In this document: positions 52,928-63,451 of the stretch, piece after piece
Position numbering within the stretch: the stretch's first letter is position 1
Layout: each line of letters starts with the position of its first letter
From: Nothophaeocryptopus gaeumannii
Lineage: Eukaryota; Ascomycota; Dothideomycetes; Mycosphaerellales; Mycosphaerellaceae
Assembly: GCA_031771865.1 (NCBI GenBank)
Contig: JASISA010000025.1
Span: 124,001-188,000 of the forward strand
DNA length: 64,000 bases
Reading direction: 5' to 3'
The notes under the pieces: model-generated
The model's database searches: none
Seen by the model: the letters and a program-made list of their open reading frames with translations, nothing else
Told to the model about the DNA's origin: nothing
Translations under genes and position numbers: made by a program

Positions 52928-55340
52928 ATGGAGGAGGAGAAGCGCGACGAGAAAGGCTTCATCATGCCGAGCGAGAGCACGCCGCTCATCCAGAGCGTGC
53001 CGGTAGCTGAGCCAAGGGAAAGATATCCTCATTCGAGGGTAGGCATCGGAGCACAATTTGCGGTTGATGAGATGCTGACAAGCCTGAGTGTAGCTGCGAC
53101 GGTTCTGCACCTTCATCCTTACTAGCTTGATCCTTGTCGTTGCGATTGTCTTCCTCGGCCTCGCAATTGCTGGCAACACCGATATCCTGGGCAAACATGA
53201 GACTGAGTCTACACCCGAGCACTTTGCAACCGCCGATCTACCTCACGATGCATACCCAGCGAGCGAAGGCGTGAGCTACAAAGATCTGAAGCAGATCCTC
53301 TTGGACACGCCAGATGGCGAGAAGGCAAGAGAATGGAGCAAGTACTATACGGCAGGTCCGCATCTAGCAGGCAAGAATCTGAGCCAGGCAGTTTGGACAA
53401 AAGACAGATGGCTTGAGTTCGGTCTTCACTCCGCGGAAGTGGTCGATTACGAAGTTTACATCAATTACCCACTCGGCCACCGTCTTGCTCTGTACAAGGA
53501 CGGCAAGGTGAGCTTTGAGGCGACTCTGGAAGAGGATGTTCTGGACGAAGATGCGAGCACAAACTTGACAGACCGCGTGCCGGTCTTCCATGGATACTCT
53601 GCCAACGGCAATGCCACCGCGCAGTACGTGTACGTGAATTACGGTACATATCAGGACTATGAAGACCTCGTTAACGCTGGCATCGACTTGAAAGGCAAGA
53701 TTGCGCTTGCGAAGTATGGGGACATATTTCGTGGACTGAAAGTGGCACGAGCGTCTGAGGTTGGCATGATTGGTGTTGTCATGTACAGCGACCCGGGCGA
53801 CGATGGCGAGATTACCGAAGAGAATGGCTACGAGACATACCCGGACGGTCCAGCAAGGAACCCGAGCAGTGTCCAAAGAGGCAGCGTGCAATACTTGTCG
53901 TTCGCGCCTGGCGACCCAACGACGATCGGCTACCCATCGAAACCTGGTGTGCCTCGCCAGTCTACCGAAGGCAAGATCCCTGACATTCCATCGATCCCTA
54001 TCTCATACAAAGAGGCTCTTCCTATGCTGAAGGCGCTCAACGGCCATGGTCCCCATGCCACCTCATTCCCAGACTCATGGCAGCACAACAATGGTCTCAA
54101 GTACAAGGGCGTCGAGTACAACATTGGACCATCTCCCGCGGGCGTAGAGCTAAATATCGTCAACAAGCAAGACTATGTCACAACTCCTCTGTGGAATGTC
54201 ATTGGTGTCATCAATGGAACCATCTCCGACGAAGTCATTGTTATAGGAAACCATCGCGATGCCTGGATCGCCGGTGGAGCTGCCGATCCCAACTCCGGCT
54301 CTGCTGCATTGAACGAAGTCATTCGTTCCTTCGGCAAGGCGCTCGCTGCTGGCTGGAAGCCCCACCGGACCATTATCTTCGCATCCTGGGATGGTGAGGA
54401 GTATGGCTTGGTTGGCAGCACTGAATGGGTCGAGGAGTATCTGCCTTGGCTCGCTGGAAGCACTGTCGCATACATCAATGTCGATGTCGGAGCAAGAGGC
54501 CAGCACTTCAGCACCTCTGCCGCTCCGCTTCTCAACAAGGCTATCTACGAGATCACAGGTGAGGTGCAATCGCCCAATCAAACCGTCAAGGGCCAGACAG
54601 TACGCGTCACTTGGAATGGTCACATCAGCACGATGGGATCTGGTAGCGACTTCACCGCCTTCCAGGACTTTGCCGGCATTTCGTCCATTGATGTCGGCTT
54701 CGGCGCTGGGCCGCTTGATCCGGTCTATCACTACCACAGCAACTACGACAGCTTCTACTGGATGGACCACTTTGGCGACCCTGGCTTCCAGTATCACATC
54801 ACGATCGCTAAGATCATCAGCTTGCTTGCGGCCAAGCTTGTCGAGGAGCCGATTGTGCAGTTCAACGCCACTGACTATGCTGTTGGCCTTGCGAAGTATC
54901 TCGATAGCGTCAAAGGGGCAGCTGCGGAGTCGGACTTCAACGCGACCACACTCGCAGATCCATTCAAGAAGCTCGAAGACGCTATCTCGAGCTTCCAAGA
55001 CGCATCAGTCGATTTTGATGCCAACGCCGAGAAACTCGCTTTTCAAATCGAAGATGGCTCGCTCTCCGCCACCAAGAAGCGCAAGCTGTACGAGGCCATC
55101 AAGACGACGAACAAGAAGTACAAGTTCCTCGAACGGCAGTTCTTGCATGGCGCTGGTCTCGATGGCCGCAGTTGGTTCAAGCATGTTGTCTTTGCGCCCG
55201 GTCTTTGGACTGGATACGCTGGTGCCACGTACCCAGGTCTTGTCGAAGGTATCCAGTTTCATGACGGCGATGCAATCAAGAGGTGGGCCGGGATCATTGA
55301 GGGGCGTATTTATGCTGCTGCGGAGCTGCTTGACAAGTAG
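52928..55340 (+). CDS. M28B peptidase, glutamate carboxypeptidase II / Tre-like
   Basis: Exons 52928-53038 and 53094-55340 (55-nt intron, GTAGGC..GTGTAG) give 785 residues. In-frame ATGs at 52859 and 52862 could extend the start. A short cytoplasmic N-terminus is followed by one transmembrane segment (FILTSLILVVAIVFLGLAIAG, about 41-62; key part LILVVAIVFLGLAI), so the enzyme is a type II membrane protein of the vacuole or cell surface. A PA domain follows (YVNYGTYQDYEDLVNAGIDLKGKIALAKYG; key part GIDLKGKIALAKYG). The M28 core has the zinc ligands in NHRDAW, DPNSGS, DGEEYG, NVDV and YHYHSNYDS. A transferrin-receptor-like dimerisation domain ends the protein. It should remove C-terminal acidic residues from peptides, like S. 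cerevisiae Tre1/Tre2 relatives or human GCPII. All metal ligands are visible. Confidence 0.93.
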
Positions 55341-55772
55341 AAGATGTGATTGATGTCCGCCCTTCAGCTTGACCGCACGAACGCAATCGGCTGACTGATT
55401 GCAGTGTGTTTCGCGCGACCACATTGTCGATGCATTTGCCCGGATGTCAGTGCAGCGAATCGACTGACCGCACAAACGCACCGGGACTCGTAGATCCACA
55501 CTTGGATCCGCCAAGGCGCGGGAGTAGCCAGAATGAGATGATCACGACAGGTATGCGAACGCATGCGTGCATGTATCCCAGCACGGGTCAGCACTATGAT
55601 AGCGAAGCATTCAAAAGTTCTGAGATTGTGTCCTACTAGCTGGCCATTTACTTCACAATAATGATCAATGCCTGCACTCTTCATTGATGTGCGTATGTGA
55701 GCTCCTTCTAGTCTTCGTTTGTTCATCTCACCCATCATTCACGTCGCTACACCATTCAGCAGCAGTCCAGCC
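55341..55772. other. Intergenic region
   Basis: 3' flank of the peptidase and 5' flank of the 2EXR pseudogene; no feature is supported. Confidence 0.3.
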
Positions 55773-56322
55773 ATGGCGCAAAGCATCTCAGCAAGCGAGA
55801 GGATCCTGGCCGAACTGAGGGCGATGATCTGGGAGAACGCACTCCACTGCGCGGATGGGCGTGGGATCGATCTCGATGAGAATTGAGCTTGACTCTGCCT
55901 TGCTATCGAATCTCATGCGCACCTCAAGCGCTATGCACATTGAGGTGAATTATCTGTGAATCATCTACAGACGGAGGACTTGGCTCACCATTGTAGATAT
56001 CTACGTTGCTCTTCATCAATCGAACACTCGTCATCGACCTTCAAGATCCTCCCAGCGGAGCAGACGGGACGCCAGCCCTTTCGACTCCGCACTTGGCGCT
56101 CGACCGCCCTCCTTCCGCCCATCCCAAGATCAAAGCGTTGAACGTCTCCCCGCCGGCTTCAAACCTCGCATCAAGAAACTGGAGATCAAGCTCAACAACC
56201 TCTTTAGAAAGCAACACATTACGCTCACGAACTGCTACCTCGTACACATCAGCGAGCAGATCCGCTTCTGCAAGAACCTCAAGCAGTGTACAATCACTTG
56301 TTCTGACGGAAAGGCCAGCTAG
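55773..56322 (+). pseudogene. 2EXR-like paralogue 1, frameshifted
   Basis: Exon 1 (from ATG 55773) reads SERILAELRAMIWENALHC, a 2EXR-type helix, then GRGIDLDEN followed by TGA. Skipping one base at about 55885 restores LDSALLSNLMRTSSAMHIE up to a GTGAAT donor at 55945. Exon 2 starts at 55997 after TTGTAG with ISTLLFINRTLVIDLQDP. This corresponds position for position with ISKFFFNHTFVIDLQP of the intact paralogue at 59747-60541 and shares the intron site and phase. A second shift at about 56090-56150 leads into PAGFKPRIKKLEIKLN and ISEQIRFCKNLKQCTITC, ending at 56322. Two frameshifts make an intact product unlikely. Confidence 0.6.
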
Positions 56323-56802
56323 AGCGACATGGGTACTCAGGATCCGAAAGGGGTGGTGGCGGAGCTGGGACACTTTACGTACTATCTGCCAACGACCTGC
56401 CAGATCTCGATTTCACAAGCGCCGGTGGGAATGCAAGAGAATACGCAGAAGAGAATCGAGGAGCGTGGTATAGATTGGAGAAGGTTTAATGCGATGAATA
56501 AGGGACTTCACTTGGCTCCCAAGGCGAGAGGAGCCGCCATGGGCCTTTAGTTATCTAGCAGCCTCTGATTCTGAGCGAATTACTGGCGCAACGCGAGCGA
56601 ACACGATCTCTACAAGTCCAAGGATATCGACGAAACGTGAAAGATAAGATGGGACATCCAGAGAGAAATGAGAGCGACTGGGCAGATATAGAGTTTGTAG
56701 CGGAGTAGGGGCTGTTCTCGGATTATGAGCCTAATACTGGCAGACTCAATCCTCCCATGAATTAAAGAGCCTGGTGAAGCGAAGCACCCCCAACTGGTTC
56801 AT
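56323..56802. other. Convergent intergenic region
   Basis: Short open frame at 56329-56550 without motif; otherwise 3' flanks only. Confidence 0.3.
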
Positions 56803-59072
56803 CTACAAGGCTGAAGCCGATCCACAGATCATTTCAACATTATCCGTCGGGAACCTCTGTGGGAACCTCACAGGACCACTCAAGGCCGCAAGGACATCAC
56901 CAGTGACTACATCAGCGGCACTGCTGTACACTCCCGGCTGGCCAGCGATACCCAGCCCCGCGAGGAAGCCCATTCCATTTCCACCGATTGCTCCGATAGG
57001 TTTCTGGTGAGAATACGCCTCTTGGACGAATTGCATGCATGCGGGATCTAGACCGAGAGATCCAATCGTGGCATTTGTCGCGTTGGCCACGGAACCGATG
57101 AAGACAGCATCGAAGAAGACACTGCTCGTCGTGATGAAGGATGCGTTCGCGGATACACCTGAAGTCAGCATTCCGACGTGCGGAGCGACGACAGTTAGAG
57201 TGACGCCTTGCATCGAAAGCAGCGGCATCATAGCACTTATGTCCGCTATACTCAGCAAAGTGTCGTTCGCAATGACAGCGACCTGCAACTCGACATTACT
57301 CTTATTCCCCTCCTGCCCGGGGTTGAGGGGATAAAGCGACGGATAAGGCGTCGTACTATTCGTCAGGTTCGTTGCGGGTCCACTTCCTATGGCCGGCATC
57401 GTAGCTCCAACAGCGTACGCCACACGTCTAGCGAGACAGTTGTCGATGTTGTTGAGTGTCTGACTGATATACCTCTGTACAACGACCTCATCACCGACGT
57501 TTCCGAGCTCGAAGGCATATGCGTTGACGGTCGCCTGCTGGGCGTAGATATCCTGAGTGCCCCAGAATGTTCGCGCTTGGCCGTACCAGTCGTAGACGGG
57601 TGTGTATCTGCCGATGAGGCCCATACCAGCCGTCTCTCCAGGAGAAGTGTACTGGAGAGTGACATTCGATCCAGGCTCGGCGACCCCGCCAATGTTGTTT
57701 GGCGTAGAAGTCTGATCGCCGACAAAGATCTCTTGCTGACCGTAGCCATCACGGTAGTTGTTATTGATTTGTCTAATGGGTCGATTCACTGGGAGCTGGT
57801 ATGTGTTTGCTGAACCGTGACGATGGGATGCGGTGTCGTCGTACGACATGAGTCTCCATTGTAGCAACGGATCAGGTACAAAGGAGACGCCATCGACGAC
57901 ATTGGCAGGCGAGAAGGCGACCGTCTCGGGCTCGGAGAAGAAGTTCTGGAAGTTCCGATTCAATGTCAACTTGCCCATCTTGATGGGCGGATTGACCTCG
58001 AATGGGACGACTTGTGTTGGAATAAGAAGATCGTATCCTTTGTACATGAACGTTCCATTGTCCGGGAAGAGCTGCACTGCGAACTCCCATTCCGGATAAT
58101 TACCGGCTGCGATGTTGTTGTACAAATCGACTCGCTGAAAGTTATTGTTCTTGCCAGCAATGGTGGTTGCTTCGTCGTACACCAAAGATCGATGACCTAG
58201 CTTGGGAAGCCAGTACCACTTGATCAGAGTTGACTTGCCTTGAGCGTTGATGAATTTGTAGGTGTGGATGCCGTTACCGCTGATGTGTCGGACGTCTCGA
58301 GGGATGCCTGGGTTCACTGGTCAGAACGAGACCGGAGTCTGAGACGCTGCAACTCACCTAGATTTGACAAAACGAACATGAGCTGCGTAGCTCCTTCCGG
58401 ATGTAAATTGAAGAAGTCATACGCGGTACGATGTGCTGTACCAGCGGTCGGAAAGCCTTCATCAGCTTCATACTTGACGGCATGTATGAGATCCGGGAAC
58501 TCGGCTCCATCATCGATGAAGAACGAGCTTACATGGTTGCCAACTAGGTCCTGATTGCCGCATGGCGAATAGATCTTGGTAGCAAATCCATGTGTATCTC
58601 GGCCGACCTCGCTGCCGCCTTTGCTGGATACGACGACGGAGAAGCGAGTGAAGACTTCGCTCGTAATGTTCTGCTGGAGCCAGCACGCCATGGTCAAGTT
58701 GCTCCAGTCTCCATAGGATTCAAATGTTCCGTAAGCTCCATGGCCCAAGGCGTGCACGACTCTTTCCGGCGTACGCTCTCGATCGAAGTGTAGCATCTTC
58801 TTCCGAACGGAGGTGTCTTCGAGCAAGTTGTAGCCTCTTGGTCCAGCACGGAGAGACTTGGACGTGTTGGCGAGGACTCCATTATCAGTCGAATCCACCT
58901 TGTCGTTGGTATCTACGGTCGCTGCTTCGAGTTGGGAGATCTTGTCGATTGTTGGTCAGAACACGATGTGCATTCCGTGCAGTTTGAAAATAACAGATAC
59001 CTTCTGTGAAGATACGTCCTGAGCTGAAGCGATCCCAGCGAGCGCTGTAGCAAGAAAGATTCGTGATCTCAT
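56803..59072 (-). CDS. Secreted large-subunit catalase
   Basis: Three exons, 59001-59072, 58358-58940 and 56803-58307, with 60- and 50-nt introns; 719 residues. Exon 1 encodes a signal peptide (MRSRIFLATALAGIASAQ). The core has the catalytic His in ERVVHALGHGAYGTFE, the conserved Asn of DLVGN, FFIDDGAEFPDLIHAVK, SNLGIPRDVRHISGNGIHTYKF (at the second splice junction; key part IPRDVRHISGNGIH) and the heme-ligand block RLMSYDDT with its proximal Tyr. The C-terminal 200 residues form the flavodoxin/DJ-1-like domain of clade 2 large catalases (LSIADISAMMPLLS, GGNGMGFLAGLGIAGQPGV). It should destroy hydrogen peroxide outside the cell or in the secretory route. Deviations from the usual VVHARGAGAHGYFE motif are notable. 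Confidence 0.93.
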
Positions 59073-59746
59073 TGTCGGTGGTGGCCACGGGCAACAGCGA
59101 TCTGGAACCAGAGAAAAGACTCAGAACGACAGCTTGTGTTTATGAACAGCCCAGGCGATGTTGATCAGTGCTGTTCAGGTTTGTGTCAAGGATTCGAGTA
59201 TCAAGGACATAGTCTCCCGCTTTCCTTTTCAACGGACTGATGCACATACCACAGCGTCCCAGATTACAAAGTACGTACCAGCCATGAATCCATACCAGCC
59301 GTGAACTCATTCGCATTGAACTGCACAAATGCAAATCTTGTCTGAGTCAGCCGGCGACAGCTTTTATGGCTTGCTGTAGGATTCTCGTTCAATTTGCACA
59401 GCCCTTATCCCGTGCTGGACACTGGTGTGGAATCTTCGCGGAGAGAAGTGATCCCTCAGAATGGAAGCAGGAGGTTTCCAAATCAGGCTGCTTACACATT
59501 GCGGCTCATTCATAGGTCATCTAATTCGCGATGACGGTGAATGACAGGGCAAGGAACGAACATAACTGCGCTCTGGAGAAGATGTTCCTCAGGTGATTGG
59601 GGAACGCATTGGTGGCCGTCTCGAACGTGGAATGCTTCCCAAGTTGGCAAATCCGGCCGCCCCATCGTGCTCTCAAGTGGGCGCCCAGAGCTTGGCCACG
59701 GACATTCGACGTCTCCTCCGCAGACGAGGAAGAACGACGCGGCAGC
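59073..59746. other. Intergenic region, catalase promoter side
   Basis: This is the 5' flank of catalase and 3' flank of the 2EXR gene. No stress-response element is assigned with confidence. Confidence 0.3.
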
Positions 59747-60541
59747 TCAGGCGAGATCTGATCTTCCGCCCATAGCTCTCCTCTCCCTCCCTGGTGCATC
59801 ATACACTCCTTCCCCCAAACCATTCACCACACGTCTCTCCAAACCATCTTCATCGACAACCCGCTGGAAACCCTCCAACACCGGTCTCGGAGCCTGCTCC
59901 ATAACAAGCCTACATCCCTTCGGCAACTTGATCAAAACCCATCTCATCGCCTCAACCACCTGCCTCAACAACTCCCCATCCGCACGCCCGCTCCACACAG
60001 GATCCCCCACAGAATCATCCTCCGGCCAACTAAACGTCACTTCCTCCAGATTCTCCATCGCCCAAAATTGCCCACTCATGTTGATGAGGACACTGCTCAG
60101 AAAGATGTCTGTAGTTGGCCACAGAAAGAAACAAAAGGTCCAGGTAGGACTTGGGTTGAGTCGGATATGGAGTTTTCGGATTCGGGATTTGAAGGGCCGT
60201 GGAAGAGCGGCGATGGATCGGATGCGGTGGTTTATGATGTTGAGTGGTGTATCTCCAACCCAAGTTTCGTTGACACATGGCTGGAGGTCGATTACGAATG
60301 TGTGGTTGAAGAAGAACTTGGATATCTAGAAGTATGACCGGTCAACTTGGACTTCGATGGCTTCAAATGGGAAGATAATTGGCTGTACCTCTTCGAAGGC
60401 GCTGCTGGACACTCGCGTGAGAATCGAGAGCTCGCGTATGCTGGGATTGTTCTCCTCGAGATCAATCTCACCATCTTCGCCTTTGCAGCCCAGGGCTTCC
60501 TTCCAGATCATGATCTGGAGCTCAACAGGCAGGCCGACCAT
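59747..60541 (-). CDS. 2EXR/F-box-like protein, intact paralogue 2
   Basis: Exons 60389-60541 and 59747-60325 with a 63-nt intron (GTACAG..TTCTAG), 243 residues. MVGLPVELQIMIWKEAL carries the LPxELxxMIW 2EXR motif. After the junction SSAFEE|ISKFFFNHTFVIDL come FKSRIRKLHIRLN, MENLEEVTFSWPEDD and LKLPKGCRLVMEQA-like helices. The intron keeps frame if unspliced except for a terminal TAG, so reading through would look like a nonsense mutation. The same TAG-ATMTCC acceptor context in both paralogues shows it is a splice site. Function unknown; such fungal proteins are numerous and variable. Confidence 0.65.
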
Positions 60542-60909
60542 CCTTGCCTTGTCTTTTGCTATTCACCGTAAGCTACAACCTTCCGAAATCAGACCTCAAT
60601 TGGACACTTACGATGGAGCTCGTCCCAGGGGTGCTTCACAGGCGGTTGGTGAATTTAATTTGGCGAACGGGCCATGGGGGTGATTTCTTGGATATCAGTA
60701 GATGACGTGCAAATATTGTCGAGAACATAGAATCGAAATTCATATTTCAGCTCCAAGATCTGACTTTGAGGACAGGACCCACCACTGCGAAAAGATGGAA
60801 TAACTCGACCGTCCAGTAATGAGGCTCACCAGCACTGTCCTCAAGAACGTCCGATAGAGGAGACGCATCTCTCCATGTCCACCAACGTTGTTAAAAATTC
60901 ACCTAGACC
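60542..60909. other. Intergenic region between tandem 2EXR paralogues
   Basis: No feature is seen beyond the 5' flank of the intact paralogue. Confidence 0.3.
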
Positions 60910-61639
60910 TCAAGTAGAGAGCTCTCGCCGCCCATCATCCCTCACAATCCTCTGCAGTATCCCCTGCATCTCGAGCGCAGCTTGATCTATCCTCAACTCA
61001 CATCCCCTCCGCATCCTCCTTAGACTCTTCCATATCCTCGAGTGAAAATGCGTCAAATCACAATACCGCACATCTTCGCTCGCCTGACATAGGATCTCCC
61101 ATCGATCTTCCTCAGGCCACGTAATCGTCACGTTCTCAAGACTGGCGAATGTCGGCAACTCCCTACTGAAACATTCAAGTAAATGATTGAGATAGCACGT
61201 GATATCTTCGCCTGCAGCGTAGGCAGGCAAGGGCCATGTCGAGCCAGGAGTACTGTCGAGTCGAATATGGAGCTTTCGGATTCGGTCTTTCAAGCTCTGT
61301 GGTAGGCGTCGGATCGCTCGGACCCTGTTGCGTGGTATAACGTTCCGAAATAAAGAGATGCTACGGTCCGGCGGTCGGAGGTTCATGACGGATGTGCTTC
61401 CCTGGAAAAAGAATTTGGAGATCTATGGATATCATAGAGAATTAGCGTTGTTGTCGTAGAGTGCCCTGAGGCGATGAGCACACATATCTTCAAAATCCCT
61501 TCATGATAATCTCAGCAGAGTTGATAGCTCCTGTTTCTCGTCGCGAGCTCGGCTCAAGGCTGATCTTGCTGTCTTTGCCTTTGCAGTCCAAGGTTTCGTT
61601 CCAGATCATTATACGCTTCTCCGGAGGTATGTGCGGCAT
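60910..61639 (-). pseudogene. 2EXR-like paralogue 3, probable frameshift in exon 1
   Basis: Exon 2 (60910-61422) follows a CCATAG acceptor and reads ISKFFFQGSTSVMNLRPP, LPQSLKDRIRKLHIRLDS, LPTFASLENVTITWPEED and MRRGCELRIDQAALEMQ, closely matching the intact paralogue. Exon 1 begins at ATG 61639 (MPHIPPEKRIMIWNETLDCKGKDSKISLE; key part PPEKRIMIWNETLDCKG). It hits TGA at about 61491-61493 after a run of four T, where one T fewer would give FEDM in line with SAFEE of the paralogue. Either one base is inserted (pseudogene) or the assembly has a homopolymer error. The rest of the gene looks well preserved. Confidence 0.55.
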
Positions 61640-62119
61640 TGTCGTATCTCGATCTGCCCCAAGTCAGTGTCGGATCTCCAGAATGGAAAATGAGCCAGGA
61701 AGTACCGTGCGTCTTGCTATCCATGTCAAATGAGACGGTCGATTGGCAGCGTGGCCAGAGGTTTCAGGTGAGATGCTTGCTCGAAAAGCCTTCTGCGTAG
61801 CCTGGGAGAATTTCAGTGAAGGCAAAACCCAACATGTCGGGACGATGGAAACATTCATTCAGTCACCATCCAGTGACAATCGCTCCCAGATCAGCTCGAA
61901 TATAGCTCCTACATCTTCTGTGGCACAAGTTCGTGAGCCTCGTTAATAGATCCTTTCGCGAGAAGTGCAAGCTTAGTGACATATATATTCGAGAGGAAGA
62001 GCAACGTTCTCGTGCAGAGCACCAACTCTCCAACGCCACCGGGCGTGATTCAGTGTATCGTGCTATTATTTCCGCTTTGAGTGACAGTCTTTGGTATCAT
62101 CATCTGCTTCCCTCGCTTT
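61640..62119. other. Intergenic region
   Basis: Short open frames only; no supported feature. Confidence 0.3.
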
Positions 62120-62803
62120 CTAGTCGTACTTGAGCTCCGGCAACTTCCTCAAAAAGTGACTCGGACACTCATATCCACCCGGGTTATTATCCAAATACAA
62201 TTGATGATACTTCTCCGCATCCCACCACTTGCCCGACGGCAGAATCTCCGTCACAATCTTCCCATGCCACCACTGATCATTCGCAGCTTTTGTAACTTTC
62301 TCCGCAATCTGCTTCTGCTCTTCGTCGTGGTAAAAGATTCCTGATCGGTATTGCGAGCCTGTGTCGGGTCCTTGGCGGTTGGACGTGGTTGGATCGTGCA
62401 TTTTGTAGAAGTATTCGAGGATAGTTTGGTAGGAGAGTTTGGTGGGGTCGAAGACGATTTGGCAGGCTTCGGCGTCTGTTTGGAATTATTGTCAGCTTCA
62501 CTTTCACATCGCTTTCTTTCCTCATCTGGATGGGGACTACATACGTCCTGTTCGTCCAGAGCATACGGCGCGGTATGATGGATTGTCTGTCTCGCCACCG
62601 ATGTATCCGACTCGCGCGTCCAGCAGTCCCATGCCCTTGAAGTCGTGGCGGTACGTGTGCTCGATGCCCCAGAAGCAGCCGGCGGCGAGTGTAGCCTTTT
62701 GGGCGCCTTCGGGGAGGTTCATGCCTTGGGCGGCTTGCTCTGGTGTGAAGTGCATTGTAGTGGAGGAGAAAGGTCGGAAAATGCGCTGGATGAAGGAGGA
62801 CAT
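62120..62803 (-). CDS. msrA: Peptide methionine sulfoxide reductase MsrA
   Basis: Exons 62545-62803 and 62120-62475 with a 69-nt intron (GTATGT..AACAG) give 204 residues. The catalytic GCFWG motif has Cys43, followed by YIGGETDNPSYRAVCSGRTGHAEACQIVFD (key parts GYIGGETDNPSY and CSGRTGHAEAC, the latter formed across the junction). Then come DPTKLSYQTILEYFYKMHDPTTSNRQGPDTGSQYRS (key parts FYKMHDPT and GPDTGSQYRS) and a terminal AEKYHQLYL. The enzyme reduces methionine-S-sulfoxide in proteins with thioredoxin. The chosen start MSSFIQRIFRPFSS gives a possible mitochondrial presequence. An in-frame ATG at 62980 would add 59 residues with a hydrophobic stretch and seems less typical. Confidence 0.92.
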
Positions 62804-63094
62804 GGCGATTGCGGCGAAAAGGAAGGCGAGGATGCGGTATTTGTTCTCAACCTCGGCAGCGGCGATTCGTGCGTTGGGCTGCGAGGCGTAAGGCAGTGTT
62901 GTCTTCAGAAAGGAGGAGCGATGGCGGTGCAGGCTGTGATAAATGTAAGTGATTCGATCTCGCGGGCAGTTTGGAATCATTGTTGGAGGGGAGGTGGCGG
63001 TTATGTCATATATTCAGGGCTCGATCAGGCTGCCTCAGGCAGCTCACCATCCGTGGTGGCTGCTCCAGGCGTAGTAGCCTGCCATCATTGCCCA

Positions 63095-63451
63095 TCACGA
63101 CCGCTCATCATCCTCGAAGGCGACGTTACTGATGATATCAATCAACAGCATCATCGTCTCCGGATCCGACAGAGCGTCGCGGAGCAGGCCCCGGCAGGCT
63201 CGTCGCCAGTTGACATCTTGCTGAACAAGAGTTAGTTGACTTATCGTTGCATGCATCTCACGCCATGGGCGACGACGAGAATCGATGAACGTGGCTGACA
63301 GGAGGACGGTATGAGATACGAAAATAGAGATGAAGCGGTCTGAGCTGACGGGTAAGCAGCTTTTCTTGGACGAGACCAGCGATATCCCAAACAGGACAGC
63401 CAAGTAGCCGACGAGAGGATTTTGATCCAACCACATTGTCGCCGTTGCCAC
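63095..63451 (-). CDS. Hypothetical protein, C-terminal coding exon
   Basis: The minus-strand frame ending at 63095 has a clearly coding tail: DVNWRRACRGLLRDALSDPETMMLLIDIISNVAFEDDERS, with key parts WRRACRGLLRDALSDPET and DIISNVAFEDDE. The frame continues up to an ATG at 63451 with a hydrophobic segment (VGYLAVLFGISLVSS). An alternative is a 41-nt GTGAGA..TTCAG intron joining the tail to another frame (SSILVVAHG). Neighbouring minus-strand frames at 63527-63748 (CKRLAHFGLSCETLPSLSYFVLL; key part LAHFGLSCETLPSL) may be upstream exons. I do not recognise the family and the gene model is provisional. Confidence 0.4.
   Translation of the reverse strand: MATATMWLDQNPLVGYLAVLFGISLVSSKKSCLPVSSDRFISIFVSHTVLLSATFIDSRRRPWREMHATISQLTLVQQDVNWRRACRGLLRDALSDPETMMLLIDIISNVAFEDDERS

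Noticed and set aside
60326..60328. In-frame TAG taken at first as a nonsense mutation in the 2EXR gene
   Set aside because: The same TAG-ATMTCC context occurs at the matching place in the paralogue at 61422, and a GTACAG donor 63 nt upstream gives a phase-0 intron, so it is a splice acceptor.
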